Part shown: positions 44,427-54,524 of the stretch, piece by piece | How the letters are laid out: each line of letters starts with the position of its first letter | How positions within the stretch are numbered: position 1 is the stretch's first letter | Origin: Pythium myriotylum | Taxonomy: Eukaryota; Oomycota; Peronosporomycetes; Pythiales; Pythiaceae | Reading direction: 5' to 3' | Length of the DNA: 64,000 nt | Assembly: GCA_023091665.1 (NCBI GenBank) | Contig: JALJCQ010000012.1 | Span: 2,790,001 to 2,854,000 of the forward strand | Position numbers and translations under genes: made by a program | Notes under the pieces: generated by a model | Database searches by the model: none | Seen by the model: only the letters and a program-made list of their open reading frames with translations | What the model was told of the DNA's origin: nothing

Positions 44427-45680
44427 ATGGCGAGCCACGAAGGCACCAAGCTGCTGCCGAGCGCCCATGGCGCGCTGGCCAAGGCGAGTCCCGAGCACGA
44501 AGGCTCGGCGCTCTCGTCGTTCCTCGGGCTCGCGACCACCATGATGGGCGCCGTCATCCTCACGCTGCCCGGCACGCTCGAGGCCGTCGGCGTGCTGCCC
44601 GGGCTCGGCATCTTCCTCGTCGCCGGCTGGCTCACGTACCAGTCGTTCGAGATGATCTGCGCGGCGTGCGACGCCACGGGCGAGTTCTCGTACGAGTCGC
44701 TGAGCTCGCGACTCTTTGGCGCCTCGGGCGTCTGGATGGTGCGCGTGCTCACGCTCGTGCTGCTCTTCGGCTCGGTCGTGACCTACAACGTGATCGCCAT
44801 GGACCTCTTCGAGCCCTTCCTCGTCGGCGTGCTCGCGCGCAACACCATCGGCCTCGTCTTCACCATCGTCGCCGTGCCGCTCTGTCTGCCCGAGACCATC
44901 TACGAGCTGCGCTACGCCAACCTCATGGTCATCGTCTGCATCCTCTACATCCTCGTCGCGCTCTTCATCCGCTGCGTGCAAGGCGGCAGCTCGGACGCGG
45001 CGCCCAACGCCACCAACCAGTTCACGTCCGAGCTGCCCGCCGTGGCGTACGTGCTCCCCATCATCACGCTCAGCTTTGCCTGCCAGCTCAACGTCCCGCG
45101 CGCCTTCCAGGAGCTCGGCGACCGCGTCGCCATGCGCCGCGTCCACTTCGCGCTCGTGGCCGCGGGGCTCTTTTGCTACATCTCGTTCGCGTTCCTCGGG
45201 TATCTTTGCTTCCACGGCCACCCGCCGAGCGACATCCTCACGGGCTTCCCGTCCGACGACTCGCTCATCAACGGCGCGCGCATCTGCCTCGGCATCAGCA
45301 TGGTGCTCAAGACGCCCATGACCTTCCAGCCGCTGCGCCAGGCCGTCGAGCTCGTCACGCTCGGCCACGACCGCGAGAGCCTGCCGTTCCGCGCCGCCAT
45401 CACCATCTTCTTCATGTTCACGGCGCACCTGCTCGCGATCGCCTCGAGCGACCTGGGCGTCGCCATGTCGTTCATCGGCGCGCTGGCCGGCAACATCCTG
45501 ACCATCACGGTGCCGGGGCTCTTCCTCGTCGAGATCAGCAAGGGCTTCTACTACTTTGACGGCAGCCGCAGCGGCGAGTACTTTTCGCGCCGCTTCTCGA
45601 GCGGCATCGCCTGGACGGGCGTCCTCTTCTCGATCGTGTCGCTGACGTACCTCGTCTACAACGCCGTCGAGAACTCGTAG
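44427..45680 (+). CDS. Amino acid transporter, AAAP/SLC38 family
   Basis: 417 residues, no intron, starting at ATG 44427 (MASHEGTKLLPSAHG). A short cytosolic head is followed by about eleven hydrophobic segments. The first, SSFLGLATTMMGAVILTLPG, matches the helix-1 signature of amino acid/auxin permeases (usually N-xx-G-A-G-x-L-x-x-P). Other family-like parts are TYQSFEMICAACDATGEFSY after helix 2 and the C-terminal half with LGISMVLKTPMTFQPLRQAV and GALAGNILTITVPGLF. It would import or export neutral amino acids by proton or sodium coupling at the plasma membrane or vacuole. The substrate is not readable. Convergent with the ankyrin gene, 134 bp apart. Confidence 0.88.
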   Translation: MASHEGTKLLPSAHGALAKASPEHEGSALSSFLGLATTMMGAVILTLPGTLEAVGVLPGLGIFLVAGWLTYQSFEMICAACDATGEFSYESLSSRLFGASGVWMVRVLTLVLLFGSVVTYNVIAMDLFEPFLVGVLARNTIGLVFTIVAVPLCLPETIYELRYANLMVIVCILYILVALFIRCVQGGSSDAAPNATNQFTSELPAVAYVLPIITLSFACQLNVPRAFQELGDRVAMRRVHFALVAAGLFCYISFAFLGYLCFHGHPPSDILTGFPSDDSLINGARICLGISMVLKTPMTFQPLRQAVELVTLGHDRESLPFRAAITIFFMFTAHLLAIASSDLGVAMSFIGALAGNILTITVPGLFLVEISKGFYYFDGSRSGEYFSRRFSSGIAWTGVLFSIVSLTYLVYNAVENS

Positions 45681-45814
45681 AGGCTGTCTGTCGACAACTA
45701 GTGCACGATAGAACGCAATGGGTTTAACAAAAAGGGCCAAGCTACTACTTCGCATTTTCGGGAGCTGGAGGGAGGATCTGTGTGTGGGTGGTGTATATGT
45801 GTGGGTGGCTGCGT

Positions 45815-46816
45815 CTACTTCATGCCGCCGCCAAACAGTTTCTGATTGAAATCCTCCTTGGCCTTGTGCTTCTTGTCCCGCAGCAGCACGACGGTGCAGC
45901 AGACGTTGCAGAGGCGGCCGGGGTCTTTCTCCTTGGCGCCGTTCGAGTCGTGCAGGCCCGTGGCGGCCTTGATCTCCGAGGCCTTCTTGGAGCAGTTCTT
46001 GCAGACGATGCGCCCGCAGAGGCTGCAGTCGCGGTAGGTCTCGAGCAGGCCCTTGGGCGCCTTGCAGATCTTGCATATGTTGCGCGGGAGCGAGAGCGCG
46101 GGCGTCTGCGTGCCTTCGCGCATGGCGCAGATGAGCTTGATGAGCGCCTTGCGCGGCAGCAGGTCGCCGACCATGGCGCCGTTGGTGTCGGGCACGTTGA
46201 TGGAGGCGCCGCCGGCCACGAGCGCGCTGGCGATCTCGAGCAGGTTGCGCTCGACGGCCATGTGCAGGTACGTCGTCGTGCCGTTCACGAGCTCGTTGAG
46301 CGCGAGCCCTTTGCGCACGAAGAGCGTGGCGACGGCCGGGTTGTCTTCCTTGACCGTCAGGATGTGGATCGTGAGCGGCGTCTGGCCGCGCACGTTCACG
46401 GCGTGGAGGCTCGCGCCGATGGAGAAGAGCAGCTCGACCATCTCGGGCGCGCACTCTTTCGTGGAGCTCGCGGCGAAGTGGAGCGCCGTGTTGGCGTGGC
46501 GGTCGCCCAGGTTGACGTAGTCGCCGACGCGCGGCAGCTTGGCGAGCGCGCGCAGCACGTCCATGTGCCCTTTCTTGACGGCGATGTGCAGCGCCGTCTG
46601 GTTGTTCTTGCGCTCGCGGAGCTGGAGGATGCTGCCGCCGCCGACGCTCGACTCGCGCGGCGTCTGGTGGTCGCTCGCGCCGCCCGACGAGCGCGCCGAC
46701 GACGACGACGACGACGCCGTGCTGTCGCGGTCCTCGCCCACGTCTTCGAGGTCGTAGCCGAACTTCTGGAGCGTGGCGATCATGACCTTGGTCGCCTTGG
46801 CCGTCGACTCGTCCAT
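45815..46816 (-). CDS. Ankyrin-repeat protein with C-terminal FYVE/RING-like zinc domain
   Basis: 333 residues, single exon. Residues 25-60 are Ser/Asp-rich. Ankyrin repeats occupy about 68-222 (NQTALHIAVKKGHMDVLRAL, NTALHFAAS, GQTPLTIHIL, TTYLHMAVERNLLEIASALV). The C-terminal zinc region has eight Cys in four pairs: C248/C251, C264/C267, C272/C275 and C303/C306, the spacing of a FYVE-like cross-brace. It lacks the R(R/K)HHCR lipid-binding motif, so binding to PtdIns3P is doubtful. Such ankyrin-FYVE proteins are common in oomycetes. A Lys-rich tail ends in GGGMK. Confidence 0.85.
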   Translation of the reverse strand: MDESTAKATKVMIATLQKFGYDLEDVGEDRDSTASSSSSSARSSGGASDHQTPRESSVGGGSILQLRERKNNQTALHIAVKKGHMDVLRALAKLPRVGDYVNLGDRHANTALHFAASSTKECAPEMVELLFSIGASLHAVNVRGQTPLTIHILTVKEDNPAVATLFVRKGLALNELVNGTTTYLHMAVERNLLEIASALVAGGASINVPDTNGAMVGDLLPRKALIKLICAMREGTQTPALSLPRNICKICKAPKGLLETYRDCSLCGRIVCKNCSKKASEIKAATGLHDSNGAKEKDPGRLCNVCCTVVLLRDKKHKAKEDFNQKLFGGGMK

Positions 46817-47867
46817 CTTGGTGTCGGCGGTTGGGGAGGAGCGAGGAAGAGGAAGAGAGAGAAGACGAGCGGAGAAAATAACGTTGGCGTTATTTACTCG
46901 CGATTCGCGATTCGAAGCGGCGATTTGGAATGGATTCGGTCGCGATTGGGATTGGGCACCCTGCGGCGAATGTGAAGTGGTGCGGGTGGGGAGGTCGTCT
47001 CGGGGGCCGTGCGAGAGGGAGTATGAGTCCTGCTCTGTGTTGGAAGGAGTAGGCGTCAGCGTCAGGGGATCGTTGGCGTCGTCGAGGTCGAGAGCGCGCG
47101 GCCTGGCTCTGGAAGAGTCCCGGAGGTGTCCAACAAAACAACCGAGTCAGAAAAACACCCCTTACAAACGCGTCGTGAGGGTTCACGCCCCTGGCGCACG
47201 CGATAATCGTGGTTTCGGGCTGGGGGAGCACCCGCTAGCAGAGGCTGTGGATTAATTGAATCTAACAACAAAGGGAAATACTGTGTTCTACAATACCAAA
47301 ACTGTATAAAAGACTAGAACCTGTTAGAAATCGAACTCCGACCGAGTGGATAAATCCATGCAGGTCTCGACGATGCCTTGTCGATCATCTAGAGCGATCA
47401 CAACCATCCCAATAAGATAGTACATGGGCTCGTGATCAGTACAGCGGGGATTGTCTCATCTTCCTCCCTGTGAGCGCGAGCACTCGACGCGACGTCCGGC
47501 GAGCCACGCGTCCGCCACTGAATAGCTCCCCAGAAGACAACCGTGTCACCGTCAGATGTCAAGTCTAGTTTGTGAGCGTGGCGCGCCGCGTGCCAAGTGT
47601 TCAGCTTCCGAGCGTGACGTACTAGGTTAAGGTACCGACTGGCACGGAAGGAGCGACAATGCTGGTTGGTCATGTCTACGAAACCGACACTTGGGCAGAC
47701 AGGTCGGACGTCTTCACCGACCACACGATCTTTACTTTACTGGACTTTACGGCGAAACCCAAGGTGAACTTACGGGGTCATCACAGTACCGCTTCAACTT
47801 GGCGGGGAACAGGCCGGCGGCGTGCCAGTACAAAGCTCCGGCGGCGGTGCGACTGGGAAGCGCGTCG
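46817..47867. other. Intergenic region
   Basis: About 1 kb between the divergent ankyrin and helix-hairpin-helix genes. Open frames here (for example 47398-47724 minus) have no recognisable motif. A GTTAGAAATCGAACTCC segment near 47323 has a T-loop-like core but no pairing arms, so no tRNA is called. Confidence 0.55.
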
Positions 47868-48849
47868 ATGGCTCCAGCGTCGCGGCTCTGGGCGAGCGCG
47901 AGCGCGAGAGAATGGACGGACGCGTGGGCGTCGTACGAACGCGTCGTCCACGAGCTCCAGGTGTGTGCGTGCGTGTGTCGTGGCTGGACGGACGCTCGCT
48001 CCACGGTCTCACCTTGGGAGCTCCTCACGGGGTCTCGCATCAGAAAGACCAGCTCGTCGAGCTCGATACATGGTTCCGCTCGCAGCTGCCGACGACGCTG
48101 CGCGCGCGCGACCCGAACCCGTTCGTCTCGCAAGCCGAGCTCGTCAAACTCATGGAATGGAAGCTGAAAAAGGGCAAATGGTAAGCCGTGGCTCGTCTCG
48201 CTCGTTGCTTCGGGGCTCAACCGACCACCACGAACGTTCGATTGAAGGCGCCCACAGCTCATGAAGTTTGTCAAGGATCTCACCGACAAGCAGGTCAACG
48301 AGGCCTCGGCGAAGGCGCTGAAGGAGCTCAAGGCCGGCCGCGTCAAGCCGGCGGTCGAGGCACTCGCGGTGTTGAAAGGCGTGAGTTGAACCCATTGCTG
48401 CATCCCATTGCGCACGATCTCACGCGCCTTTCTAGGTCGGACCGGCGACGGCGTCAGCGGTATTAACCGCGTACGACGAGAGCGTCCCGTTTATGGGTGA
48501 CGAAGCGCTTGAAGCCATCGCCAGCATCATCGGCCCACGCAAGTACACGCTTTCGCACTTTCTTAGCTTCCACCAAGAGCTCTCGAAGAAAGCCAAGTGG
48601 CTGAATGAGCAAGCCGACAGCGACAGCGATGCAGACGCTTGGACACCCCAGCGTGTACAGTTGTGTCTGTACGCAGAGGCGAACGCTGAGTCGAAACCAG
48701 AGTCGTCACCGGCAAAGCCAAAGGCTGCGAGTGCAAAGCGGAAGCAAAACTCCGTCGACAGTGAAGAAAAGCAATTGCCGAAGGTTGCTTCTAGTCCCAC
48801 GGAGACGGGTCGCCGCACTCGGCGAAGAACAGAAAGGTTCGGTCAGTAA
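47868..48849 (+). CDS. Helix-hairpin-helix protein (HhH-GPD-like), unknown role
   Basis: Four exons: 47868-47960, 48044-48180, 48248-48380 and 48436-48849; 258 residues. The exon 2 to 3 join restores Trp across the intron (KGKW-RPQLMKFVKDL), using the acceptor at 48246-48247 rather than the later AG. Domains: an N-terminal helical part (SQAELVKLMEWKLKKGKW), then a helix-hairpin-helix LKGVGPATASAVLTAY, as in DNA-glycosylase-type HhH folds, with ESVPFMGDEALEAI following. The basic C-terminal tail (PKAASAKRKQN, RRTRRRTERFGQ) suggests nuclear localisation and nucleic-acid contact. Proteins of this build occur in fungi and plants without assigned function. The catalytic Lys/Asp of true glycosylases is not evident. 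Confidence 0.78.
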
Positions 48850-48862
48850 TCACAATTGGTAA

Positions 48863-49360
48863 TTGTCTGCTTTCATAATCATTGCGACGACGAATATACA
48901 ACGGGTGAAGCTTGTTGACGCCGACGTCTTCACTCGCGACTACAAAAATGTCGTGTTTGTTGACGTTGCTGAACCCATGCTCAATAATCATGCGACACTG
49001 TTGCTCCAACTGGCCACCAGAGAACCCATCATCAAGCTCAACACGCGGAGAACGTCATGCAGCTCCGCCATAAACTATGACACCAGTTTTTCGCACTTGT
49101 CGCTCGATCGAGCAGATCTGTTCTACCGCTACCACGTCGAGCTGCTCCGCCTCATGCGCGACCCGACGATGGAGATTCGCGTCAAGCACGAGATGATTCT
49201 GGCGGACAATCAGTGTGTCAAGCACACCGTCGAATGATAGATCACACGCGAGTTCATTCGCCAATTCCAGACACAAGTGCACCATCGAGTGAGGCTGTTG
49301 GAGTCTACACCATTAATTAAAAAGAGCGTCGAGCTTACTACGCAAGCGAAGTAGTTCGAC
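48863..49360 (+). pseudogene. Broken unrecognised coding remnant
   Basis: A frame from 48863 to 49237 ends in LDRADLFYRYHVELLRLMRD...EIRVKHEMILADNQCVKHTVE, which looks like real protein. After two adjacent stop codons the sequence continues in another frame as TREFIRQFQTQVHHRVRLLE, ending at about 49353. The arrangement suggests the 3' end of a gene broken by frameshift and stops. I do not recognise the family, and no intact start exists. Confidence 0.3.
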
Positions 49361-50141
49361 GTGATAAGGACGAAGAGAAGATGAACTCAACGCATTTTAG
49401 TGCATGAAATCAGTAATCGCTCGTAAAACGAGAGCGGATGTTCTTCTGCGCGTGGTGCGCGAGGCGCGTACTTCACGATACCCAGGACTCCGACCATGGC
49501 AAGACAAGAGAAGACAAGAAAGGCAAGCGCAGCTCAAGGTGGATGGTGAAAAGTCAAGAGTCAAAAGTCAAAAATCAAAAGAGCCCACATGTGAATGAAG
49601 AAATAATCTTGAACGAACAAATGATGCGTTGCAATACGATTGCAGCCAGTGCTGACTGTCTGGCGCACTTCGCGACGTCGCAGCAATCCTACGCGTTGAG
49701 TTGGTTTGCTCAACCAAGCTTCCGCGTTTGACTCTAGACTCTTGCCTCTTGCATCCTGTAGGATTTGCATTCCCACTCGCACTCGCAACGGAGCTCGAAC
49801 TAGGCGCCGGATCAAATGCAAACACCACACGAAATTCATCATCTTGCCACCGTGAGACCTTGTCACCGCAATATTTTGGCGCATCCACGTTTACATTCAC
49901 AATCACAATCACACTCACCGCAATACCTCTTGCGCTTGACCAATCGGTCGTGACAGGAGGCTCTGCGCTTCACGCTTGACGCTCAATTAACGCTTGTGGC
50001 TTGACGCTCGGTGGTCGAACTCGGCGCTCCAGTCACGATCGTCGCTGCCGCCACCGACATCTCCGCCGTCTCGACTCGCCCGATCATCAGGAGCGCTCCA
50101 ATCATTTGAACGTATACAGGTGCCGGCACAATCGCAGTTGT

Positions 50142-50143
<2 letters not shown>

Positions 50144-50206
<63 letters not shown>
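50144..50206. repeat. (GA)n microsatellite
   Basis: About 31 uninterrupted GA dinucleotides, immediately after the sequence tcgcagttgtga. It lies within the repeat-rich spacer. Confidence 0.97.
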
Positions 50207-50208
<2 letters not shown>

Positions 50209-50375
50209 CTCCGTTTCAGAACACACGTCTACTATACAGGCGGATGTACGCTAAGCAGCGCCACGGCAACACACGTCACAGCCTCGCCCGTGCCCTTCTG
50301 TTGAGGACTCAGAACGCCGCGCGCTGCTGCCAGGTCTTGTCATCGAGGCGGAGATCCCACAGCCGAAGGTGAGAC

Positions 50376-50440
50376 CACATTGTTCCAGGACGTTGAAGTG
50401 GCGGTCAAGTGGAGCCACTTCAACGTCCTGCAACTATGTG
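50376..50440. repeat. 27 bp inverted repeat with 11-base loop
   Basis: Arms 50376-50402 and 50414-50440 match at 25 of 27 positions, including a perfect inner 17 bp (caggacgttgaagtggc and its complement). The 11-base loop is ggtcaagtgga. Directly followed by a second hairpin. Confidence 0.85.
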
Positions 50441-50478
50441 GTGTAGGCTAGCTAGCGCGGCTAGCTAGCGTACACCAC
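50438..50478. repeat. 19 bp hairpin with 3-base loop
   Basis: Arms 50438-50456 (gtggtgtaggctagctagc) and 50460-50478 match at 18 of 19 positions, with a three-base loop gcg. Each arm itself carries the palindrome gctagctagc. It overlaps the outer arm of the preceding hairpin by three bases, so the two structures are in tandem. Confidence 0.85.
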
Positions 50479-50862
50479 GTCAGTCCGTCCGTCCGTCCGT
50501 CCTTTCTTCCTTTCTTCCATGAAGTGGAGCCATGTTGCTGAATGACCAGCAACAAGACCACCCGACAATATTATTCTGGTGCTGCTGTGTCTCGTGGATG
50601 CTCACGCGATATGTGTGTGCGCACATGAGGTCTATTGGTCGCAATAACTGTGTCCTAATAGCTCAAGCGATCTGGAAAGGACGTCACAAACATGACAGGC
50701 AACCATGTTGGAAGTAAATGAGTCAGCTAAATGATTCGATTGAGCTAGTAGAAGAAGTAGATGAACACGCTGACAAGCCATAACGAATACAACGAAAGGC
50801 GAGGAGGAGCTCGTCCCAAAGCAACAGCAATACTAGTACCAAAAAACAACACCATCGCGAGG

Positions 50863-52713
50863 CTAGTTGGCGCGCGCAGCTCGCGCGACTCGAGCCAATG
50901 CGTCGGCGCGCTTCTGGGCCCACTTGGGGCTCTGCTCGAAGTCGTACACGCGCGCACGCTGGTTGGTGTCGTAGTTGGCCGGGACGTTCACGGAGACTCT
51001 CCGTGGCTGATGCGACCCGCGCGTGGTGGTGTTACCGCGCTGCGCCTGCGCAGTCTGCGGGACTGGGACTGCGGCGTTGGTGGAGCCACGGTGCAGCTGG
51101 AGCGGCTCTCGCGACGACGTTCGGCGCTCGACCTTGCCACGAGCTGCGATGGGCGTCAGTGTGGGCTTCGGCGTCGGCGTCGGTGTCGGTGCCGGGCGTG
51201 ATGGCGGCACCTGGGTGACGCGAAGTCGCGGAAGCAGCGGCGCGCTTGCGCTTGCGCTTGCGCTTGGGCTTGCGCTCGTTGTCGTACCGGCACGTACGTG
51301 CGAGACAGGTTTGCGTGGCGGCCGCGATGGCGTTCGACGAGGAGCTGATGACCTGGCGGCTGGCGATGGTGTCGTTGGTGTCGTCTCGACTGCGACGATG
51401 GCTTGATCGTCTTCATCTGATAGAGCGGTCGAGTCTGCGAGGTCTTCCTTCAGCTCGCTGGCGCCATCGACTTCGACTTGTTGGCTTGCGACTTCATGAT
51501 CTGGCGACAGAGAAGTCTCCAGCGCGTCTCGCGCAGGCTCTGCGGTTGGTGCTGGCTCCGAGAGTGCGCCCGAGGCCGGGTCCGAGTCCGAGTCCGAGTC
51601 CGGGTCCGGGTCCGGGTCCGACGCCGACTCCGACTCCGACTCCGACTCCGACTCGTCCGCCGTGTCAGATGCTGTCTCCGAGTCGTCGTCGTGGGTGATC
51701 TCAGCGCCTGCGGGCTCGATACGTGGCATCTTGATCGACGGATCCTGATACGTGAGAAGCTCTTGCGGTCCAAAGGTTGTCGTTGAAGACGACGACGAAG
51801 AAGAAGACGCCGCGCCTCGTTCCAAGGACGCCGAGTGCCAAGCCAATAACCAAGCACTCAGCACCGAGGTCGAGGCCGCGCTCCAAATCGGACTCAACAT
51901 CAACATGGACACCGGACGTGTCTGCGTGAGCTCGAGCGAGATCACCCGAGCACGAGCGACGGCGGCGGCGCGGGCATCAACATGAACGCCACGCGCGCCG
52001 TCCGTCACATTTGCAGTTGCAGACACGATCGCTGACGTCGGAGGCAAGAGGAGCTGGTCGTGGCTGACAGGTTGGGACTTGACGCGAGCGTGAGCAGAGC
52101 CGCCAAACGCGCCGTCGACGTCGACGTCGATGACCGAGACATTAAGTCCGATCCGCACGTTGACTTGGCGCCACGCGATCACGCGGCCATGGGCGTCCGT
52201 GATGGGGATGCTGAGCGAGCCGCGGCCCACGAGCGTGAGCGCCTTGGTCATGGTCGTGGAGACGGTCGCGAGGATGCAGCGCACGGCGGCGGCGGCATCG
52301 AAAGTACACACCGCGAGCTCGCACACGCAGCGTCCGATGTGGATGAAGAGACACCAAAGCGTCTTGGCGGCGAGTCCCGCGACGGCGACGAGCGCGATCG
52401 GTGCGTGCGAGACGACCCGACGAGCCGCGAGGAGCGCGAGAACGGCGAGAACGGCGAGATCGGCGAGCGCGCGGGCCATGCGGCCTAGGTGGCGCAGCGT
52501 CCGCCGCAGTGCGCGCAGAAGCACGAGGAGGTGGGCCGCCGCAGCGTCGATGGCCGCGAGGAGGTGGAGCTCGGCGAGGTCTTCGAGAGCGTCGCAGAAG
52601 TGGCCGTAGATGGCGGCCCAGTGGAAAACCTGGAGCGCGCCGTGGAGACCCGTCAAGATGATGTGGACGATCAAGTCGACGAAGAAGAGCGCGAAGTCCA
52701 TGGCGGTGGTCAT
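50863..52713 (-). CDS. Membrane-associated low-complexity protein, unknown
   Basis: 616 residues from ATG 52713 (MTTAMDFALFFVDLIVHIIL), no intron. The frame is open for another 76 codons upstream, but those look non-coding. The first 170 residues are Ala/Leu-rich and hydrophobic with several possible helices (the LVLLRALRRTLRHLGRMARA and VSHAPIALVAVAGLAAKTLW regions). The rest is low complexity: a DSDSDPDPD/ESESES acidic block (about 375-405), a Ser/Thr/Pro section, alternating SASASASA and PTPTPTPKPT repeats, and an Arg-rich C-terminus. No known domain. It may be a membrane anchor with an extended disordered tail. Repeats make the exact length prone to assembly error. Confidence 0.6.
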   Translation of the reverse strand: MTTAMDFALFFVDLIVHIILTGLHGALQVFHWAAIYGHFCDALEDLAELHLLAAIDAAAAHLLVLLRALRRTLRHLGRMARALADLAVLAVLALLAARRVVSHAPIALVAVAGLAAKTLWCLFIHIGRCVCELAVCTFDAAAAVRCILATVSTTMTKALTLVGRGSLSIPITDAHGRVIAWRQVNVRIGLNVSVIDVDVDGAFGGSAHARVKSQPVSHDQLLLPPTSAIVSATANVTDGARGVHVDARAAAVARARVISLELTQTRPVSMLMLSPIWSAASTSVLSAWLLAWHSASLERGAASSSSSSSSTTTFGPQELLTYQDPSIKMPRIEPAGAEITHDDDSETASDTADESESESESESASDPDPDPDSDSDSDPASGALSEPAPTAEPARDALETSLSPDHEVASQQVEVDGASELKEDLADSTALSDEDDQAIVAVETTPTTPSPAARSSAPRRTPSRPPRKPVSHVRAGTTTSASPSASASASAPLLPRLRVTQVPPSRPAPTPTPTPKPTLTPIAARGKVERRTSSREPLQLHRGSTNAAVPVPQTAQAQRGNTTTRGSHQPRRVSVNVPANYDTNQRARVYDFEQSPKWAQKRADALARVARAARAN

Positions 52714-53207
52714 GGTGGCGCTTGTCTTGTGTTGTCGGAGAGGATGGAGCGGGAGGAGGGAGGGAGGGAGGGAGGGAGGTGTGGCTTGCTTGGTTGGCGG
52801 AGCGGATGTTGGGAATGGAGTCGGCGAGGGGGGGGGATCCAGGGTCTCGATAGTATGGGTACGGAGGGGCGACGTGGTGTGGCAGCGGGGTCGATGGGAC
52901 CGAGGAGGGGTGAGCAGGCGAGATCTTTGGTTCTCGCGCAAGAGCTCGTGGAGTGTTCGAACTTTCTAGGTGTAGGGCTGAGGCGTTTCGGAGGCACGTG
53001 ATTGGGTCGGTCTGTGCAGTTAGTTCTCTTGGAGTGGAGACTGGTGTACTATATAGTACATCATCGCTGTCTCTGAGGGTGTCTAGGGGTACGCTCGGTG
53101 CTCTTATATGCGAAGGAGGAGCGGACAGTGTGCATAGAGGATAAACTCCGTCCGCTAGGGTACGGGTGGCGCCAGTGTCGAATTCCACCACTAAGCGAGT
53201 GGAAGCG
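52714..53207. other. Spacer between divergent genes
   Basis: About 490 bp carrying both promoters. A purine run of aggg units (52749-52781, five tandem copies plus flanks) could form a G-quadruplex on the + strand. A ggggggg stretch lies at 52830-52836. Otherwise featureless. Confidence 0.5.
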
Positions 53208-54106
53208 ATGAAGCGGGTACGCGATGAGCATGAGGAGGACGACAAGGAGGAGGAGGAACCGCGAGACGAAAGTATTCTCCCAGACCAGATCTCTGGGCGT
53301 CGCTGGCAAGATATTCCGCGAAACGCGAAGCTCACCGAGGCCGAAACACTCACGTTTTTCAGCGAGTTCAAGAGCGCTGGAGAACTCACCGACGAAGATG
53401 TCATCGAGCGCTGCAACTTCCTTGTGCGGCATGCGCCTCCCAATAGCTATCTGAGCTTGAAGATTAAAGGCAAATTCGTCCAACTTATCAAGCGCCTTGA
53501 GAAGGTATGTGATTGTTACTAGTCGCCATCCATTGAGCCTCGGTGTTTGATGTGCTCTAACCTTATCTGTAGGTCGACCCAAGAGAGCACTGCCTCAGTC
53601 GTGATGACTGTCTTCAACCAAGCGGCGTTGTCTGGAAGACTGGCGAAGAGATTGAGGCCGCCGGGCGAGACTGTTTCCCCGAAGACGTGATGATCTGCAC
53701 CATCGACAAAGATCTGTTCAAGTTATGGCCATTGCTGTCGTTCATGCAGGGCATTGGCACGCTCCATCAAGTCGACGGTCGCGCAATCGACCTTGGGCGA
53801 AAGATCATGCATCTGCTCGACGAGCTGGGCAAGAAATATCCGGCGCTCGCGAAGCTGCTCGATCCACCAACGGTTATCTTCAACCTACAGGCTATGAACA
53901 TCAACCCGGGTGCAGTCGTCATTCCCTCTGGACTCGCACCTGGAAATGTGCCCGCGTTCCCTGGCGCTGTCGGCATCTGGACTTGTCCATCAGAGTTACG
54001 CGCTGGCGAACTCATCGGCCACCTGCGTGCTACGCTCGCTCCCATCCTGCTGCCCGGCGTCGCCCCACGGTTTCATTATTTTAATGCACCTATGCAAAAC
54101 CTCTAA
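53208..54106 (+). CDS. Conserved-looking protein of unknown function, last host gene before the element
   Basis: Two exons, 53208-53504 and 53573-54106, with a 68 bp GTATGT...TAG intron; 276 residues. The start is the first in-frame ATG (MKRVRDEHEEDDKEEEE); the frame is open further upstream but without ATG. The N-terminus is charged, followed by helices (TEAETLTFFSEFKSAGELTD, SLKIKGKFVQLIKRLEK). Exon 2 contains LWPLLSFMQGIGTLHQVDGR, a helical LGRKIMHLLDELGKKYPALA, and a Pro/Gly-rich segment (NINPGAVVIPSGLAPGNVPA). I do not recognise the family. Codon usage is host-like, but the 3' flank turns A+T-rich within a few hundred bases. Confidence 0.65.
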
Positions 54107-54286
54107 ATTGATAATCTACCGCGCCAACTCGCCAACGGCCCGTCGTGCAGCTCGCCCCCGCTTCTACCAGAACCTGTGGCGCCATGGACGCGTTCTACCT
54201 GCACAGTTGTCGTGCCATCGTCGCTTCCGTCGCCAAGATCAGAATTGTCATTGCAGATATAAAAAGGTGGCCACCTCGATTCTCGT

Positions 54287-54524
54287 TATCAGAAGCAACG
54301 ATATCAGTTATGAAACATATCAGATGTTATGAATTCAGATAAATGATGGCCAAGTGTCCATGTCCAGCTCCAAAAAAATTCCATTTTTACTTTTACACTA
54401 TTTTTTACTAACCCCCTCCTACCCCCTTTCTTTATAATATTTTCTATAAGAATACAGAAAAAAGCTGGACATCTGGACACTAATAACATACATTGATCTA
54501 GAACTCATATCGTCGCTTCTGATC
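54287..54524. repeat. Foldback structure at the left border of the element
   Basis: The outer arms atcagaagcaacgatat (54287-54303) and 54508-54524 are reverse complements with one mismatch. An inner pair, agtgtccatgtccagct near 54353 and agctggacatctggacact near 54463, also inverts with a 2-base length difference. Together they make a nested 238 bp imperfect palindrome with no coding capacity. It could be the element's terminal hairpin or TIR, or a MITE that landed at the junction. Confidence 0.65.

Larger units (their letters stand above)
49361..50862. other. Repeat-rich intergenic region
   Basis: 1.5 kb without a convincing gene. It contains short direct repeats of gaaaagtcaagagtcaaaag type (49547-49580), a caatcacaatcacactcac patch (49896-49920), a long GA tract, two adjacent perfect or near-perfect hairpins and a short (gtcc)n run (50483-50501). 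Small open frames over the GA tract are artefacts of the repeat. Confidence 0.6.

Noticed and set aside
44349..46454. A 701-codon minus-strand frame
   Set aside because: It is antisense to the amino-acid transporter and out of frame with the ankyrin gene; an artefact of G/C-ended codons.
47315..47400. tRNA-like T-loop near 47323
   Set aside because: Only a GTTCGAtt-like core; the arms do not pair and no acceptor stem or anticodon arm is present.
47822..48184. Unspliced alternative start for the HhH gene
   Set aside because: The frame gives a random N-terminus; the spliced ATG 47868 model gives coherent helices and proper GT-AG borders.
50001..50372. Open frame over the GA tract
   Set aside because: Repeating Glu-Arg is a direct product of the GA microsatellite.
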